The notes under the pieces: model-generated | The model's database searches: none | What the model was told of the DNA's origin: nothing | The model's input: only the letters and a program-made list of their open reading frames with translations | Source of the DNA: a virus | Strand: one strand, 5' to 3' | Length of the DNA: 24,379 bases | Virus record (IMG/VR): IMGVR_UViG_3300025131_000414 | Coordinates: 1-24,379 of that record | Shown: positions 1 through 8,020 of the stretch, in pieces | How the letters are laid out: every line of letters starts with the position of its first letter | Position numbering within the stretch: the first letter of the stretch is position 1 | Position numbers and translations under genes: made by a program

Positions 1-324
1 TGTAAAAATATCGCCAGCTTTTAAGTATATTGTACCATCAGAAACGCTTTTGATTTTATTTACGATATGACTATTTAATGCATTCTTAATTTCATTGAAT
101 TTTTTATCATCATGAATATACATTTGCCTTAATTCTAAAATTGATTCTTGTAATACCCATTCATAAATGTTTTTTATTTTTTTCAATATATCAATTTTAG
201 AATAATCGACTTCTTTGCCATGCTTTGGATTAAAATCTTCGTCACCATTATCAAATTTTGTTAAATATTCTTTAAATGCCGATGCTAACTTTTTCTTATT
301 AAATCTGAATTCTGTATCTATCAT
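1..324 (-). CDS. Unidentified protein, 5' part only (runs off the left edge)
   Basis: An open frame starts at an ATG at 322-324 and stays open for 108 codons to the first base of the window, so the C-terminus is missing. The start overlaps the polymerase stop in an ATGA arrangement, which argues for translational coupling. The visible protein begins MIDTEFRFNKKKL, is rich in Lys, Asp and Ile, and looks mostly helical, with no signal peptide or membrane segment. I do not recognise a family. Its position directly after a DNA polymerase makes a replication or nucleotide-related role possible, but that is only inference from context. Confidence 0.75.
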   Translation of the reverse strand, partial: MIDTEFRFNKKKLASAFKEYLTKFDNGDEDFNPKHGKEVDYSKIDILKKIKNIYEWVLQESILELRQMYIHDDKKFNEIKNALNSHIVNKIKSVSDGTIYLKAGDIFT

Positions 325-1703
325 TTTTTTAGCTCCGCTAAATTCTTGCCATAATTTATTGTAGTTGATAAGTCTAAGAATTTAACAATTTCAGTTAATA
401 CATTTTTTTCATCTGGATGGATATCTATAATCATTTCATCATAAATTGTTGCTATTAGTTTTGAAAATTTATTGTTGAAATAAAGATAATGTGTAATTGC
501 ATTTGTATATTGAATTGAAGTAAATGAGGCTAAATTCTGAATCATGTTATTCATACATTTTCTTTTAGCTTCAGTCTCTGTTTTATAGGTTATTTTAAAT
601 CCATTTTTTGTTGTTATGCTTAGATTCTTTACGGCATTATTTTTGAATGTTTCTAATTTCTCTTTTATATTGAACTCTTCAACAGTTGCATTAATAATAT
701 CAATATCGTATTTAGAAGAACCATACATCCATTTTATAATGTTTGTTTTGACTTGTTTTCTTGTAAATCCACCTTTATAATGAAGCAAATTAATCTTATC
801 TGTAATTGCTTGATATGGATCGCTAAATTCACAATACACATCAAAAAATTTTAGTAATATCTTAAATTCAAAGCATTGAAAATCTATGCCGCATAACATA
901 CCATCATGAAATCTAGATATAATTATTTTTGAATATTTTTCAGGTATGTTATGAAATGATGAAGCAAGTCGACCAGTAGATGTATGATCTAAATGATATT
1001 TAATTTTACCATGATATTGAGCTTCCTTTAAATCAGAAAAATACTTAGAAACCAAATTTATATCTAGCATTTCTAATTCATCTGTATCTATTTTTATTTT
1101 TGCAAATTCTTCTATTATAGCGTAATACATAGAAGCATTATGAAGTAATTTAATGAATTTTTTATCTTTGAAATCTAATTTCATTATTTGATAAATTTTC
1201 AGTAATACTTCAAGCTCATATTTAATCAATGAAGAAAGATTTGATGAACTTAACACTTGATATGAAAAAAAATCAAAATTGAATAGCCTTGTATAAAATT
1301 TCATATGTTCATCTGGACATTTAGTATTTACAAATTTTTGAATGGTTTCGTCTGTTAAATCTATATGCTTATTGAACCTATCATAAAGGAATAACTTAAT
1401 ATCTTTGAAAAGCGAAATGTCAGGAGTAAAATCATTATTGATCATTACAGAATAAAATTCTTTGAGGTCGTAAAGTATAACAAAACATTGTTTGTCTATT
1501 AATATTTTGAATAAATTGCTAATAAAATTTTTTTGGTCAAGAATTTTATCTACAATGAAAAATATTTCATCTATGACAAAACCTATAGAAATAATTTTTG
1601 ATAATTCATGATCAGGCTTTAATGATAAAATGATATTCTTATCTTTAGCTTCATATATTTTATTTAAAAGTAAAATTTCATTGTAGTTATGTATAATTTC
1701 CAT
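321..1703 (-). CDS. Diverged family A DNA polymerase (Pol I/T7-like), exonuclease domain apparently inactive
   Basis: Replicative or repair DNA polymerase of 460 residues, much shorter than E. coli Pol I (928) or T7 gp5 (704). The polymerase motifs appear in order: TSTGRL at 241-246 followed by NIPE at 252-255; motif A GIDFQCFEFKIL with D274 and E279; motif B with R315, K319, Y327 and G328 at the usual Pol I spacing; motif C ATIYDEM with D422 and E423. At the spacing of Pol I Phe762 there is Ile323, and the usual HDE of motif C is YDE. Residues 20-170 look like a worn 3'-5' exonuclease domain: the DxE strand reads LSLKPD and the expected NLKYD block reads DLKEF, so catalytic acids seem lost. 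The start is an ATG with AAGG 7 bases upstream. It follows tail genes after a 67-base gap, so it may open a new functional block. Family assignment is firm; the exonuclease reading is from alignment by eye. Confidence 0.88.
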   Translation of the reverse strand: MEIIHNYNEILLLNKIYEAKDKNIILSLKPDHELSKIISIGFVIDEIFFIVDKILDQKNFISNLFKILIDKQCFVILYDLKEFYSVMINNDFTPDISLFKDIKLFLYDRFNKHIDLTDETIQKFVNTKCPDEHMKFYTRLFNFDFFSYQVLSSSNLSSLIKYELEVLLKIYQIMKLDFKDKKFIKLLHNASMYYAIIEEFAKIKIDTDELEMLDINLVSKYFSDLKEAQYHGKIKYHLDHTSTGRLASSFHNIPEKYSKIIISRFHDGMLCGIDFQCFEFKILLKFFDVYCEFSDPYQAITDKINLLHYKGGFTRKQVKTNIIKWMYGSSKYDIDIINATVEEFNIKEKLETFKNNAVKNLSITTKNGFKITYKTETEAKRKCMNNMIQNLASFTSIQYTNAITHYLYFNNKFSKLIATIYDEMIIDIHPDEKNVLTEIVKFLDLSTTINYGKNLAELKK

Positions 1704-1770
1704 AATAAAACCTTAAAGTATAGAGTAGTTTATTACCTTCCCCCTTCCCTCTTAGGATTTTAAACCAGCT
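1704..1770 (-). promoter_or_regulatory. Short gap before the polymerase gene, with a G-rich patch and weak -10-like box
   Basis: This is one of only three sizeable gaps. On the coding strand it carries GAGGGAAGGGGGAAGG (1736-1751), which is very unusual in such an AT-rich sequence, then a TATACT that could be a -10 box, then the AAGG ribosome-binding site of the polymerase. I found no good -35 box and no stem-loop followed by a T-run. It might separate tail and replication genes transcriptionally, but the evidence is thin. Confidence 0.2.
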
Positions 1771-2949
1771 TTACCCTATTTTTAAACTATCATGTATTGC
1801 CATCGATGGTATTGTTCCCAAATAATTCATCATCATTTCATTTGCAGATAATGGTCTATTGAATATTCTTGTCATACCAACCGTACCTGTAATTCCTGAA
1901 CTTGCTAAATCTAAATCTTTTCCTATGAGCAATCTTGTATCAGAATTAACTGCTGGAAATGAATTTATAGAGGCACTAAAAGAGGCACTATTTCCGTTAA
2001 TATAAACAAAACCACCTGATTCACTACCTGTAGTATTATGAACAACAGCCCCAATATGATACCATCTGCCAATATCCATAAAACCAGCAGTTACTGAACT
2101 AGCTCCAACTTTTAATCTAACTGTTCCGCTCTCTTCCTTAAGTGAAATTACTTCTGTACCGCTGCTGCCAACAGATAAAATATTTGTGTTTCCTGTAGCT
2201 GCTAATTTAATATGGGTCATTACAGAAAATCCATTTGCAGTAGATGCATTAAAATGATGACTGCTTAAGCTTTCAATCCAAGAAGTACCATCTAATCTAA
2301 AACCACCATCGCATGGAGAATATGTAAATCCTGTAATTGTTGCGCTTGTTCCATCCCCAGATGCCGTTCCTTTAATATCTGCTGAAATAGAATTATTTGA
2401 TCTATCTTCAATTCCAGTTATTTGAGAAGAAAGTTCTTGCCTATTATATGTGTATAACAATACCTGACTTTTACCTGTAGTTCCATCAGGAGGTGTTTGT
2501 TCAGGGGCAGGTCTAAAACCTGTACCAATATAATTCAAATCATTATTTATTTTTGTTAAACCTGTTATTGAAATATCACCAACATTAATGTTATTATCTT
2601 TAATAATAACATCTACCCTATTAGATTTTGTTATTACTGTAGATATTGTATATTGATTTTGAGATGCAGTTGTTGTATTTGCAGCTGTCCCAATACCACC
2701 TGTTATAGACTCTGGAAGAAGTTCTTTTGAACCAGTTGTGCTATTTAAATTTGCTGATGTTCCCCAATGAAAACTAAGCAAGCCAGAAGCAGCTTCATTT
2801 TTTTCTTTTACTATTCTAGATATAGCAACAAATTCATTTCCTGTAAGAGATTTGTTTGTTACTAAGACAAATACTGGCTGTTCATTATAGTCACCAGCAT
2901 TTGTTAAAAATTTTACCTTATTTTCAATGAGAAAATTTGTCGTATCCAT
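1771..2949 (-). CDS. LamG-like (concanavalin A-like) tail/fibre structural protein
   Basis: A 392-residue virion protein, probably part of the peripheral baseplate or fibres. Residues about 215-378 read as a LamG/laminin-G-3 jelly roll: FRLDGTSWIE, then FSVMTHIKL, then RWYHIGAVVH, then GFVYINGN, and a closing GTVGMTRIFNRPLSANEM, the usual 'G.i.~vrIwnrAlsa~Ei' ending of the fold. Residues 1-210 are Ser/Thr/Asn-rich beta-type sequence with no family I know. LamG folds bind glycans or mediate contacts, so adsorption is the likely role. The ATG has GGAA 5 bases upstream and follows the 499-residue LamG gene by 8 bases. No signal peptide is seen, as expected for a virion protein. Confidence 0.75.
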   Translation of the reverse strand: MDTTNFLIENKVKFLTNAGDYNEQPVFVLVTNKSLTGNEFVAISRIVKEKNEAASGLLSFHWGTSANLNSTTGSKELLPESITGGIGTAANTTTASQNQYTISTVITKSNRVDVIIKDNNINVGDISITGLTKINNDLNYIGTGFRPAPEQTPPDGTTGKSQVLLYTYNRQELSSQITGIEDRSNNSISADIKGTASGDGTSATITGFTYSPCDGGFRLDGTSWIESLSSHHFNASTANGFSVMTHIKLAATGNTNILSVGSSGTEVISLKEESGTVRLKVGASSVTAGFMDIGRWYHIGAVVHNTTGSESGGFVYINGNSASFSASINSFPAVNSDTRLLIGKDLDLASSGITGTVGMTRIFNRPLSANEMMMNYLGTIPSMAIHDSLKIG

Positions 2950-2957
2950 TTAAATTC

Positions 2958-4457
2958 CTAATCTAATATAGGCCAAATCATTTGACCTGATTTTCTTGTT
3001 CTGCTTGCACCTACAAATGATGATGAATAATCACCTTCTGAAACTTGAAGACCATCAATTTGCCATAATGAACCAGCATTGTTACTAGCATTTAAACCTA
3101 TCACTGTTACTTTTCCAGTTAATGTAGCTCCACCCAATGTATTTCTAACTATAATTGGTTCCCATGTTGTAGCATTAGAAACTGCTGTAATTGATGTTGA
3201 AGAATTACCTAAATCAAATGTTACTCTAGCTGATACTGATCCAGAAATAGTTCTATATCTAAGACTTAAAGAATATGTATTATTTTGATATAATAATGCT
3301 GAATTTGAAACATTTATAGAGGCACCAGTATCAGCAGATACTGTGTTAATTTTAATTCCTGATGCACCATAAAAAATGTTATTGTTTTCTTGAGTTATTG
3401 TAACATTACTACCTGTTGTTGCCCAGGAATTAAACTCATCCTTGATTAAATTTTCGTTACCTATTTCTAATTTTAGAGTATTATCTTGAGGATCTAATAC
3501 TAATAATCCACCATAATCTTGATTACCGCCTAATAAATTCTTTAAATCACCAGAAGCTGATAACCCATTTATGATTGTTGTTTCAGAGGAAATATTATCT
3601 GACCCTTCAAATCCTGATGGTGTTCCATGATGACTATTCGGTGTTGAGTCCACTATTGATGCAGATATTGCAGAAAATAATTGAAATGCAGACACTGTTT
3701 CAAAACGCCACCATGCAGCCAATGTATCAGCCGAAGGTTGAAATTCATTTAATGGTGGAGATAAATCTTCAGGAGCTTGACCAATTGCAGTTACAGCACC
3801 AATTTGCCCATATGCTGTTGTAGAACCTGTATCAAGCCATAATCTTACTTCATCTAATCTACCACCAAAATTTATAGCTCTTTCACCAAGAAGAGTTCCT
3901 GTTATAGATGATGCGGTAGGTAATTGTATTGTTTGAGTTTTATCAAGAACTCTATTTATGTATATTTTTGCTGTTTGGGCACCTGATGCATATTCACAAG
4001 CAATATGATGCCAATCAGTTATATTAATACTAGCATCTGAAGTTACAACAAAAGAGTGATCTTGGTCATGATTTATTCTGAATTCTATATAATGCAATCC
4101 ACCTGTTAAAATAACACTTCCAATATAAAAACCATCAAAACCAGAAGTAGTTGCACTATTAGATCTCATTATAGATACGTCAAAAAAAGTACTTCTAGCT
4201 GCACCAGTAACATTATGCTTAATAAATGCATCAAATGAAACATTATTTGCAGAAGCGCCAGATACACCAATATCTTGCGCAAGTATGATATTACCAAATG
4301 TTAATGAATCATCAATAGCATCAAGCGGAATAGATACATTTGATAATGGTCCTGGTGTATCGCTATTTAAATCTATAGTTTCAGGATCCTCAATTAATCT
4401 ATTGAATAATGTTTGATATTCGCCAGTAGCCCCGACGTTTATAAACTTAAAAGCCAT
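2958..4457 (-). CDS. Two-domain sugar-binding tail protein (LamG-like plus CBM-like)
   Basis: A 499-residue structural protein. Residues about 40-255 form a LamG-like domain (VSFDAFIKHN, DWHHIACEY, AKIYINRVLD, GGRLDEVRLW, and LAAWWRFE near the end). Residues about 335-482 resemble a CBM4/9 or CBM-like beta sandwich: NLIKDEFNSW, YGASGIKIN, YSLSLRYR, TWEPIIV, and a closing LWQIDGLQVSEGDYSSSF, which matches the usual 'i~iDn~ql~eG~~~~~f' end of such modules. Together they suggest a receptor- or glycan-binding fibre or baseplate appendage. The ATG has an AAGGA site about 7 bases upstream and lies 9 bases after the preceding gene. Domain calls are by motif only; exact ligands cannot be inferred. 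Confidence 0.75.
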   Translation of the reverse strand: MAFKFINVGATGEYQTLFNRLIEDPETIDLNSDTPGPLSNVSIPLDAIDDSLTFGNIILAQDIGVSGASANNVSFDAFIKHNVTGAARSTFFDVSIMRSNSATTSGFDGFYIGSVILTGGLHYIEFRINHDQDHSFVVTSDASINITDWHHIACEYASGAQTAKIYINRVLDKTQTIQLPTASSITGTLLGERAINFGGRLDEVRLWLDTGSTTAYGQIGAVTAIGQAPEDLSPPLNEFQPSADTLAAWWRFETVSAFQLFSAISASIVDSTPNSHHGTPSGFEGSDNISSETTIINGLSASGDLKNLLGGNQDYGGLLVLDPQDNTLKLEIGNENLIKDEFNSWATTGSNVTITQENNNIFYGASGIKINTVSADTGASINVSNSALLYQNNTYSLSLRYRTISGSVSARVTFDLGNSSTSITAVSNATTWEPIIVRNTLGGATLTGKVTVIGLNASNNAGSLWQIDGLQVSEGDYSSSFVGASRTRKSGQMIWPILD

Positions 4458-4466
4458 TATTTTTCC

Positions 4467-5285
4467 TTATATATCAAGTTGAACTCTAATTGTTACGGGG
4501 ATGTCAGTTGATTTTCTCATTGGTCTTGTTAATTTTCCCACTGCTAATAAATTATTATCATCATCGTATAATCCTATTGATGAAATATGAGGTTGCCAAG
4601 CAATACCACTTGAAACTAAATCTGGAAAGAATTCAGCATTATTTGAGCTACCTGTCAATCCACCAGTCATATAATTTCCACCGGCAGTAATATTAAATGC
4701 TGAAGGATTTAAAGTAAAATTCATTTCATTTGGTTGGCATTTACAAAATACGCTTAATTCTGTATTTTGAACAATTGCTCTATATTTTAATGATGTAATT
4801 GATTGAACTATGCTTGTCAATGATGATGATGCAGATGTAACAACAAACATTCCTTCATCATTAAGAAATGCGCCATAAGTAACACCATTGCTCTTTCTTA
4901 CTAATGCTCCAGAACCAGAATCATAATAATCATCTGCATGTGCGCCAGTTACTGCTGCAGTTAATGATCCATTTTTTATCTTAACATCAAAAAATCTTTT
5001 TTTCAATTGATAGATTCCAATATTACCAGTAAGACCCGTATAGCTTTCTTCAAAACCCCTATTGAATAATGTCATTCTTGTAGAATAATATGAACTAGAA
5101 TTGCTGCCAGTTAAGCTTGCAGTTACTGAACAAACAGATGTAGCTAATGTATCAGCAGTCGTTATTGTCAATAATCTTGATGTTTCAAAATCAGTGTAAA
5201 TAACATCAGAAGCCTGTAACGAAACATAAGCATTTTCAATATCTTTGTTCGTTATTATAGGTAATGTTGGAGGTCCTAAAGCCAT
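4467..5285 (-). CDS. Peripheral baseplate/fibre protein with shared C-terminal structural module (paralogue 3)
   Basis: A 272-residue protein. Residues about 95-272 carry a module also present in the genes at 5827-8001 and 8021-8887. Here it reads GALVRKSNGVTYGAFLNDEG, then FCKCQPNEMNFTLNPSAF at 180-197, then ISSIGLYDDDNNLLAVGKL at 234-252, and it ends in VQLDI. This 'E(M)N(F/Y)T.NP ... (T/S)(I/V)GLY.D...L(L/V)A(V/I)GKL..P' pattern is familiar from structural proteins of large aquatic phages, often annotated only as hypothetical or tail fibre. The N-terminus is a short unique region beginning MALGPPTLPIITNKDIENAY. The start overlaps the stop of the 2H phosphoesterase gene by one base (TAATG), so expression is probably coupled. 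Confidence 0.7.
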   Translation of the reverse strand: MALGPPTLPIITNKDIENAYVSLQASDVIYTDFETSRLLTITTADTLATSVCSVTASLTGSNSSSYYSTRMTLFNRGFEESYTGLTGNIGIYQLKKRFFDVKIKNGSLTAAVTGAHADDYYDSGSGALVRKSNGVTYGAFLNDEGMFVVTSASSSLTSIVQSITSLKYRAIVQNTELSVFCKCQPNEMNFTLNPSAFNITAGGNYMTGGLTGSSNNAEFFPDLVSSGIAWQPHISSIGLYDDDNNLLAVGKLTRPMRKSTDIPVTIRVQLDI

Positions 5286-5806
5286 TATAGTTTTATCTTT
5301 ATTTTTTTTCCATCGCTAGATGAAAATATGATTGTTTTAACTAAAAATTTTCTATCTCTAAATTCATCAATTCCTACGTATTTTTTTCCTATTCCTGGTT
5401 GAACATATCCTATTGTAACATGCGGCTTATAATCAGGCCAACTATTTTCATTTTTTATATTTTTATCTAAGGTATAATGCATTTTATGTAGCATTTCACC
5501 ATGAACATCAATTTTTATAACATCGTAATTATCAGCATTAAAAATTGATAATTTACCAAGAAATACTTCAAATGGTTTAAATTTCTTTAATATCTGTCTT
5601 GTTTTTATTGGCTCTTCTTCATGCAGGCCATATAGCACTGTACAATGAATATCATCTTCTCTTCCATAAGAATCATCTTGGGGATCTTCATATATTTCAT
5701 TATTAGGAATATTATCATTTCCCCATTTTATCAATTCTCTTGCAAAATTTAATGGAAAATTTGCTTGTGTTGAACTATAACTATAACTACCTTTCATTTT
5801 TTTCAT
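5285..5806 (-). CDS. 2H phosphoesterase (2'-5' RNA ligase / cyclic phosphodiesterase superfamily)
   Basis: A 173-residue soluble enzyme with both signature motifs of the 2H superfamily: HCT at 54-56 inside DDIHCTVLYGLHEE, and HVT at 129-131 inside YKPHVTIGYVQPG. The spacing of 75 residues and the overall length fit single-domain members. Known 2H proteins act on 2'-5' or 2',3'-cyclic phosphate bonds; in phages they include the T4 anti-CBASS protein Acb1, which cleaves cyclic oligonucleotide signals, and RNA-end processing enzymes. Both His-x-Thr pairs are intact, so activity is expected; the substrate is not determinable. The first ATG (5804-5806) has only a weak purine-rich site; an ATG three codons in is an alternative start. 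It sits oddly between structural genes and is coupled to the next by TAATG. Confidence 0.85.
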   Translation of the reverse strand: MKKMKGSYSYSSTQANFPLNFARELIKWGNDNIPNNEIYEDPQDDSYGREDDIHCTVLYGLHEEEPIKTRQILKKFKPFEVFLGKLSIFNADNYDVIKIDVHGEMLHKMHYTLDKNIKNENSWPDYKPHVTIGYVQPGIGKKYVGIDEFRDRKFLVKTIIFSSSDGKKIKIKL

Positions 5807-5826
5807 TCAACTTTCTTAGTTTCATG

Positions 5827-8001
5827 TTAAAAATCCAATTTTGTTTGTATTTCTACTTTACTTGTTTCATCTTTTCTAACTGGCACTGATAATTTTCCAA
5901 TAGCTACTAATTCACCTGTATCATTGTATAAGCCAACAGACGTAATATAACCAGCAGGTTCATCTAATATTGTTCCACCACTTTCAACATCTACACCAGC
6001 TGGATTTTCAGTAAAATTAAATTCATTTCCTTCACCAACAGCATTTAATAATAATCTACCTCTGTTATCTATTGAATTAAATACAAAACGTTCAACATTT
6101 AATGCAGCGTTATTAGTTCCTGTTACTGAAAAACCAAAATCACCAGTTGTCCCAGATGCTGGCCATAAAAAATTCATTCTAGCATTAGTATCATCAGCAT
6201 CTAAAACTATAACACCTAAATCATAATAAATTATACCTACTCTAATTTGTGTACCATCTGCAGCCCTTCTAATTATTCTTCCTTGCTTAAGATCATTATC
6301 AATAACATTATTTTCTGGGATGTCTATGTATAAATATGTTCTTGGATTTGCAGATAAGGATGTATCAACTATTGTATTTCCTTGAGCAGTTACAGTGAAA
6401 TCTGTATAATCAAATAATTCAATTTTTGATTCACCTATCAAGCTACCAGTATTAGAATTTTGTGATACATCTGCGGCAGTTATAGTATTTCTTTTATTAA
6501 AATTCCACCAACCAATTAAATTAGTACCTAATGTGCCTGTTAATGAATTATCCTTGAAATTATTAAATGATAAACCTGCTGAGCTTGTAGCATTTACAAT
6601 TTTTTCAACCGATTGCTTAATTCCAGTAGTTCCATCTGTAAATCTTTGATTCCATATTCTTATATGTTGTATTTGACCATCAAAACCACCTTCAATACGA
6701 GGATTATTAGCATTTAATAATGAGCCTCTATCTCCAATCGTATCTTCTTTGCCATCTCTATTGAAATTTGATATACCAAAATACAGATTATTACCAGAAG
6801 GTGAAGCATCTTGAGTATCAACATATTCTATTGCACTTGTTCTAATTGGTATTCTTTGTTCAAACATATTTGCTTGAATAACAGGGCCACCAGCAGAATC
6901 AGCACCACCTCTTCTTGGATCTACTTGTTCTTTGTTAAGTAATTTAAATCCATCAATATAGCCAAATACTGCTCCAGCACCAGATTCAATTGTTGTGCTT
7001 TTATCAACTCCTGAAATTCCCCAAGAAACTATTAAATGATGAAATCTTCCATCAAATAAATTTATTCCTACGTCACTTGGAATGAATAAACCTGATGCTT
7101 GAATATCATTTTTTGCAAAATCTTCTGAAAATGTATCATTAGCTGTAACTGATCTTATATAGAATCTAAATGCATTTTGAACATTATCTGCTGATTTTGT
7201 TAACTCTAATTTTAAAAATGAATTTTGTGTTTCTACAGTTGCACCAGCCCAAGCTTCAGAAGAAAGTCTTCTCCATAATATAACTGAATTTTCTTTGTAT
7301 GGTCTAATTATAGCTTCAATTGTTAAACCACTTGTCGCAGTATCTAAACTTGTGCTTTCAGCCCAAGGAACACCAAAAAATGATTTATCGGTTGTCCCAA
7401 TATCACCGCCAAATGGATTTTTTAGATCTAATGCAGTAACTAATCCTGTTGATGCACCTGCAACAATTCCTGTTGCAGAAGTATTAGAAAGATTCATTTC
7501 CATTCTAACAGAATTAGGTTCTATAGATGATCTAAACAAATCCCTTCTTAACGTAATTAATCTAATAACTGAAATACTTGACGCTGTGCTTGTGCTTTGT
7601 AATGCAGTTATACCTGCAACATAAGAATTATCGTTCCTATATAAATATCCATGAGTATAATTGAATATAGATTGATGAGATGCTGTAGCTGCATTATTGC
7701 TTGAACTTTTAAATTCTTGATCTGGGGCAGAAAGAAAAATACCTGATGTTCTTTCTGCTGTTAACGAACTACCTGGAACTGTTGATTTATCAAATAAAAA
7801 TTGATACTTAAGTTCTTTAGTTAATGTTAAACCAAATGATGGAGGTGTATCAACATCGAAGAATGAAATCTTCCCTAATGAACGAATTCCAGTAAAAAAA
7901 TGAACATGCGTCGCAGTAGGACTTCCAGTAGAAATACTCAAGTTTTGCCTATTATCAAATGAAATAGGTACAATATCTGAATCGCTGAATGCTTTAAACA
8001 T
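5827..8001 (-). CDS. Large LamG-containing fibre/baseplate protein with shared C-terminal module (paralogue 2)
   Basis: A 724-residue structural protein. Residues about 220-500 form an extended LamG-like domain: LTIEAIIRPY at 226-235, FHHLIVSWGI at 320-329, FGYIDGFKLL, then GFDGQIQHIRIWNQRF at 439-454 and LIGWWNFN. A long insert lies before the closing strand. Residues about 555-724 are the module shared with its two neighbours: TYLYIDIPEN, VGIIYYDLGVIVLD, NEFNFTENPAGV at 659-670, YITSVGLYNDTGELVAIGKL at 685-704, and a terminal KLDF. Residues 1-215 are beta-rich with no family recognised. The gene starts at an ATG preceded by AAGG and follows the 288-residue paralogue by 19 bases. Role inferred: an adsorption appendage attached to the baseplate. 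Confidence 0.75.
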   Translation of the reverse strand: MFKAFSDSDIVPISFDNRQNLSISTGSPTATHVHFFTGIRSLGKISFFDVDTPPSFGLTLTKELKYQFLFDKSTVPGSSLTAERTSGIFLSAPDQEFKSSSNNAATASHQSIFNYTHGYLYRNDNSYVAGITALQSTSTASSISVIRLITLRRDLFRSSIEPNSVRMEMNLSNTSATGIVAGASTGLVTALDLKNPFGGDIGTTDKSFFGVPWAESTSLDTATSGLTIEAIIRPYKENSVILWRRLSSEAWAGATVETQNSFLKLELTKSADNVQNAFRFYIRSVTANDTFSEDFAKNDIQASGLFIPSDVGINLFDGRFHHLIVSWGISGVDKSTTIESGAGAVFGYIDGFKLLNKEQVDPRRGGADSAGGPVIQANMFEQRIPIRTSAIEYVDTQDASPSGNNLYFGISNFNRDGKEDTIGDRGSLLNANNPRIEGGFDGQIQHIRIWNQRFTDGTTGIKQSVEKIVNATSSAGLSFNNFKDNSLTGTLGTNLIGWWNFNKRNTITAADVSQNSNTGSLIGESKIELFDYTDFTVTAQGNTIVDTSLSANPRTYLYIDIPENNVIDNDLKQGRIIRRAADGTQIRVGIIYYDLGVIVLDADDTNARMNFLWPASGTTGDFGFSVTGTNNAALNVERFVFNSIDNRGRLLLNAVGEGNEFNFTENPAGVDVESGGTILDEPAGYITSVGLYNDTGELVAIGKLSVPVRKDETSKVEIQTKLDF

Positions 8002-8020
8002 TTATTTTTTTACCTTAAAA

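Noticed and set aside
7295-7624. 109-codon plus-strand open frame
   Set aside because: Antisense shadow of the LamG fibre gene, hydrophobic composition typical of reverse reading, no start signal.
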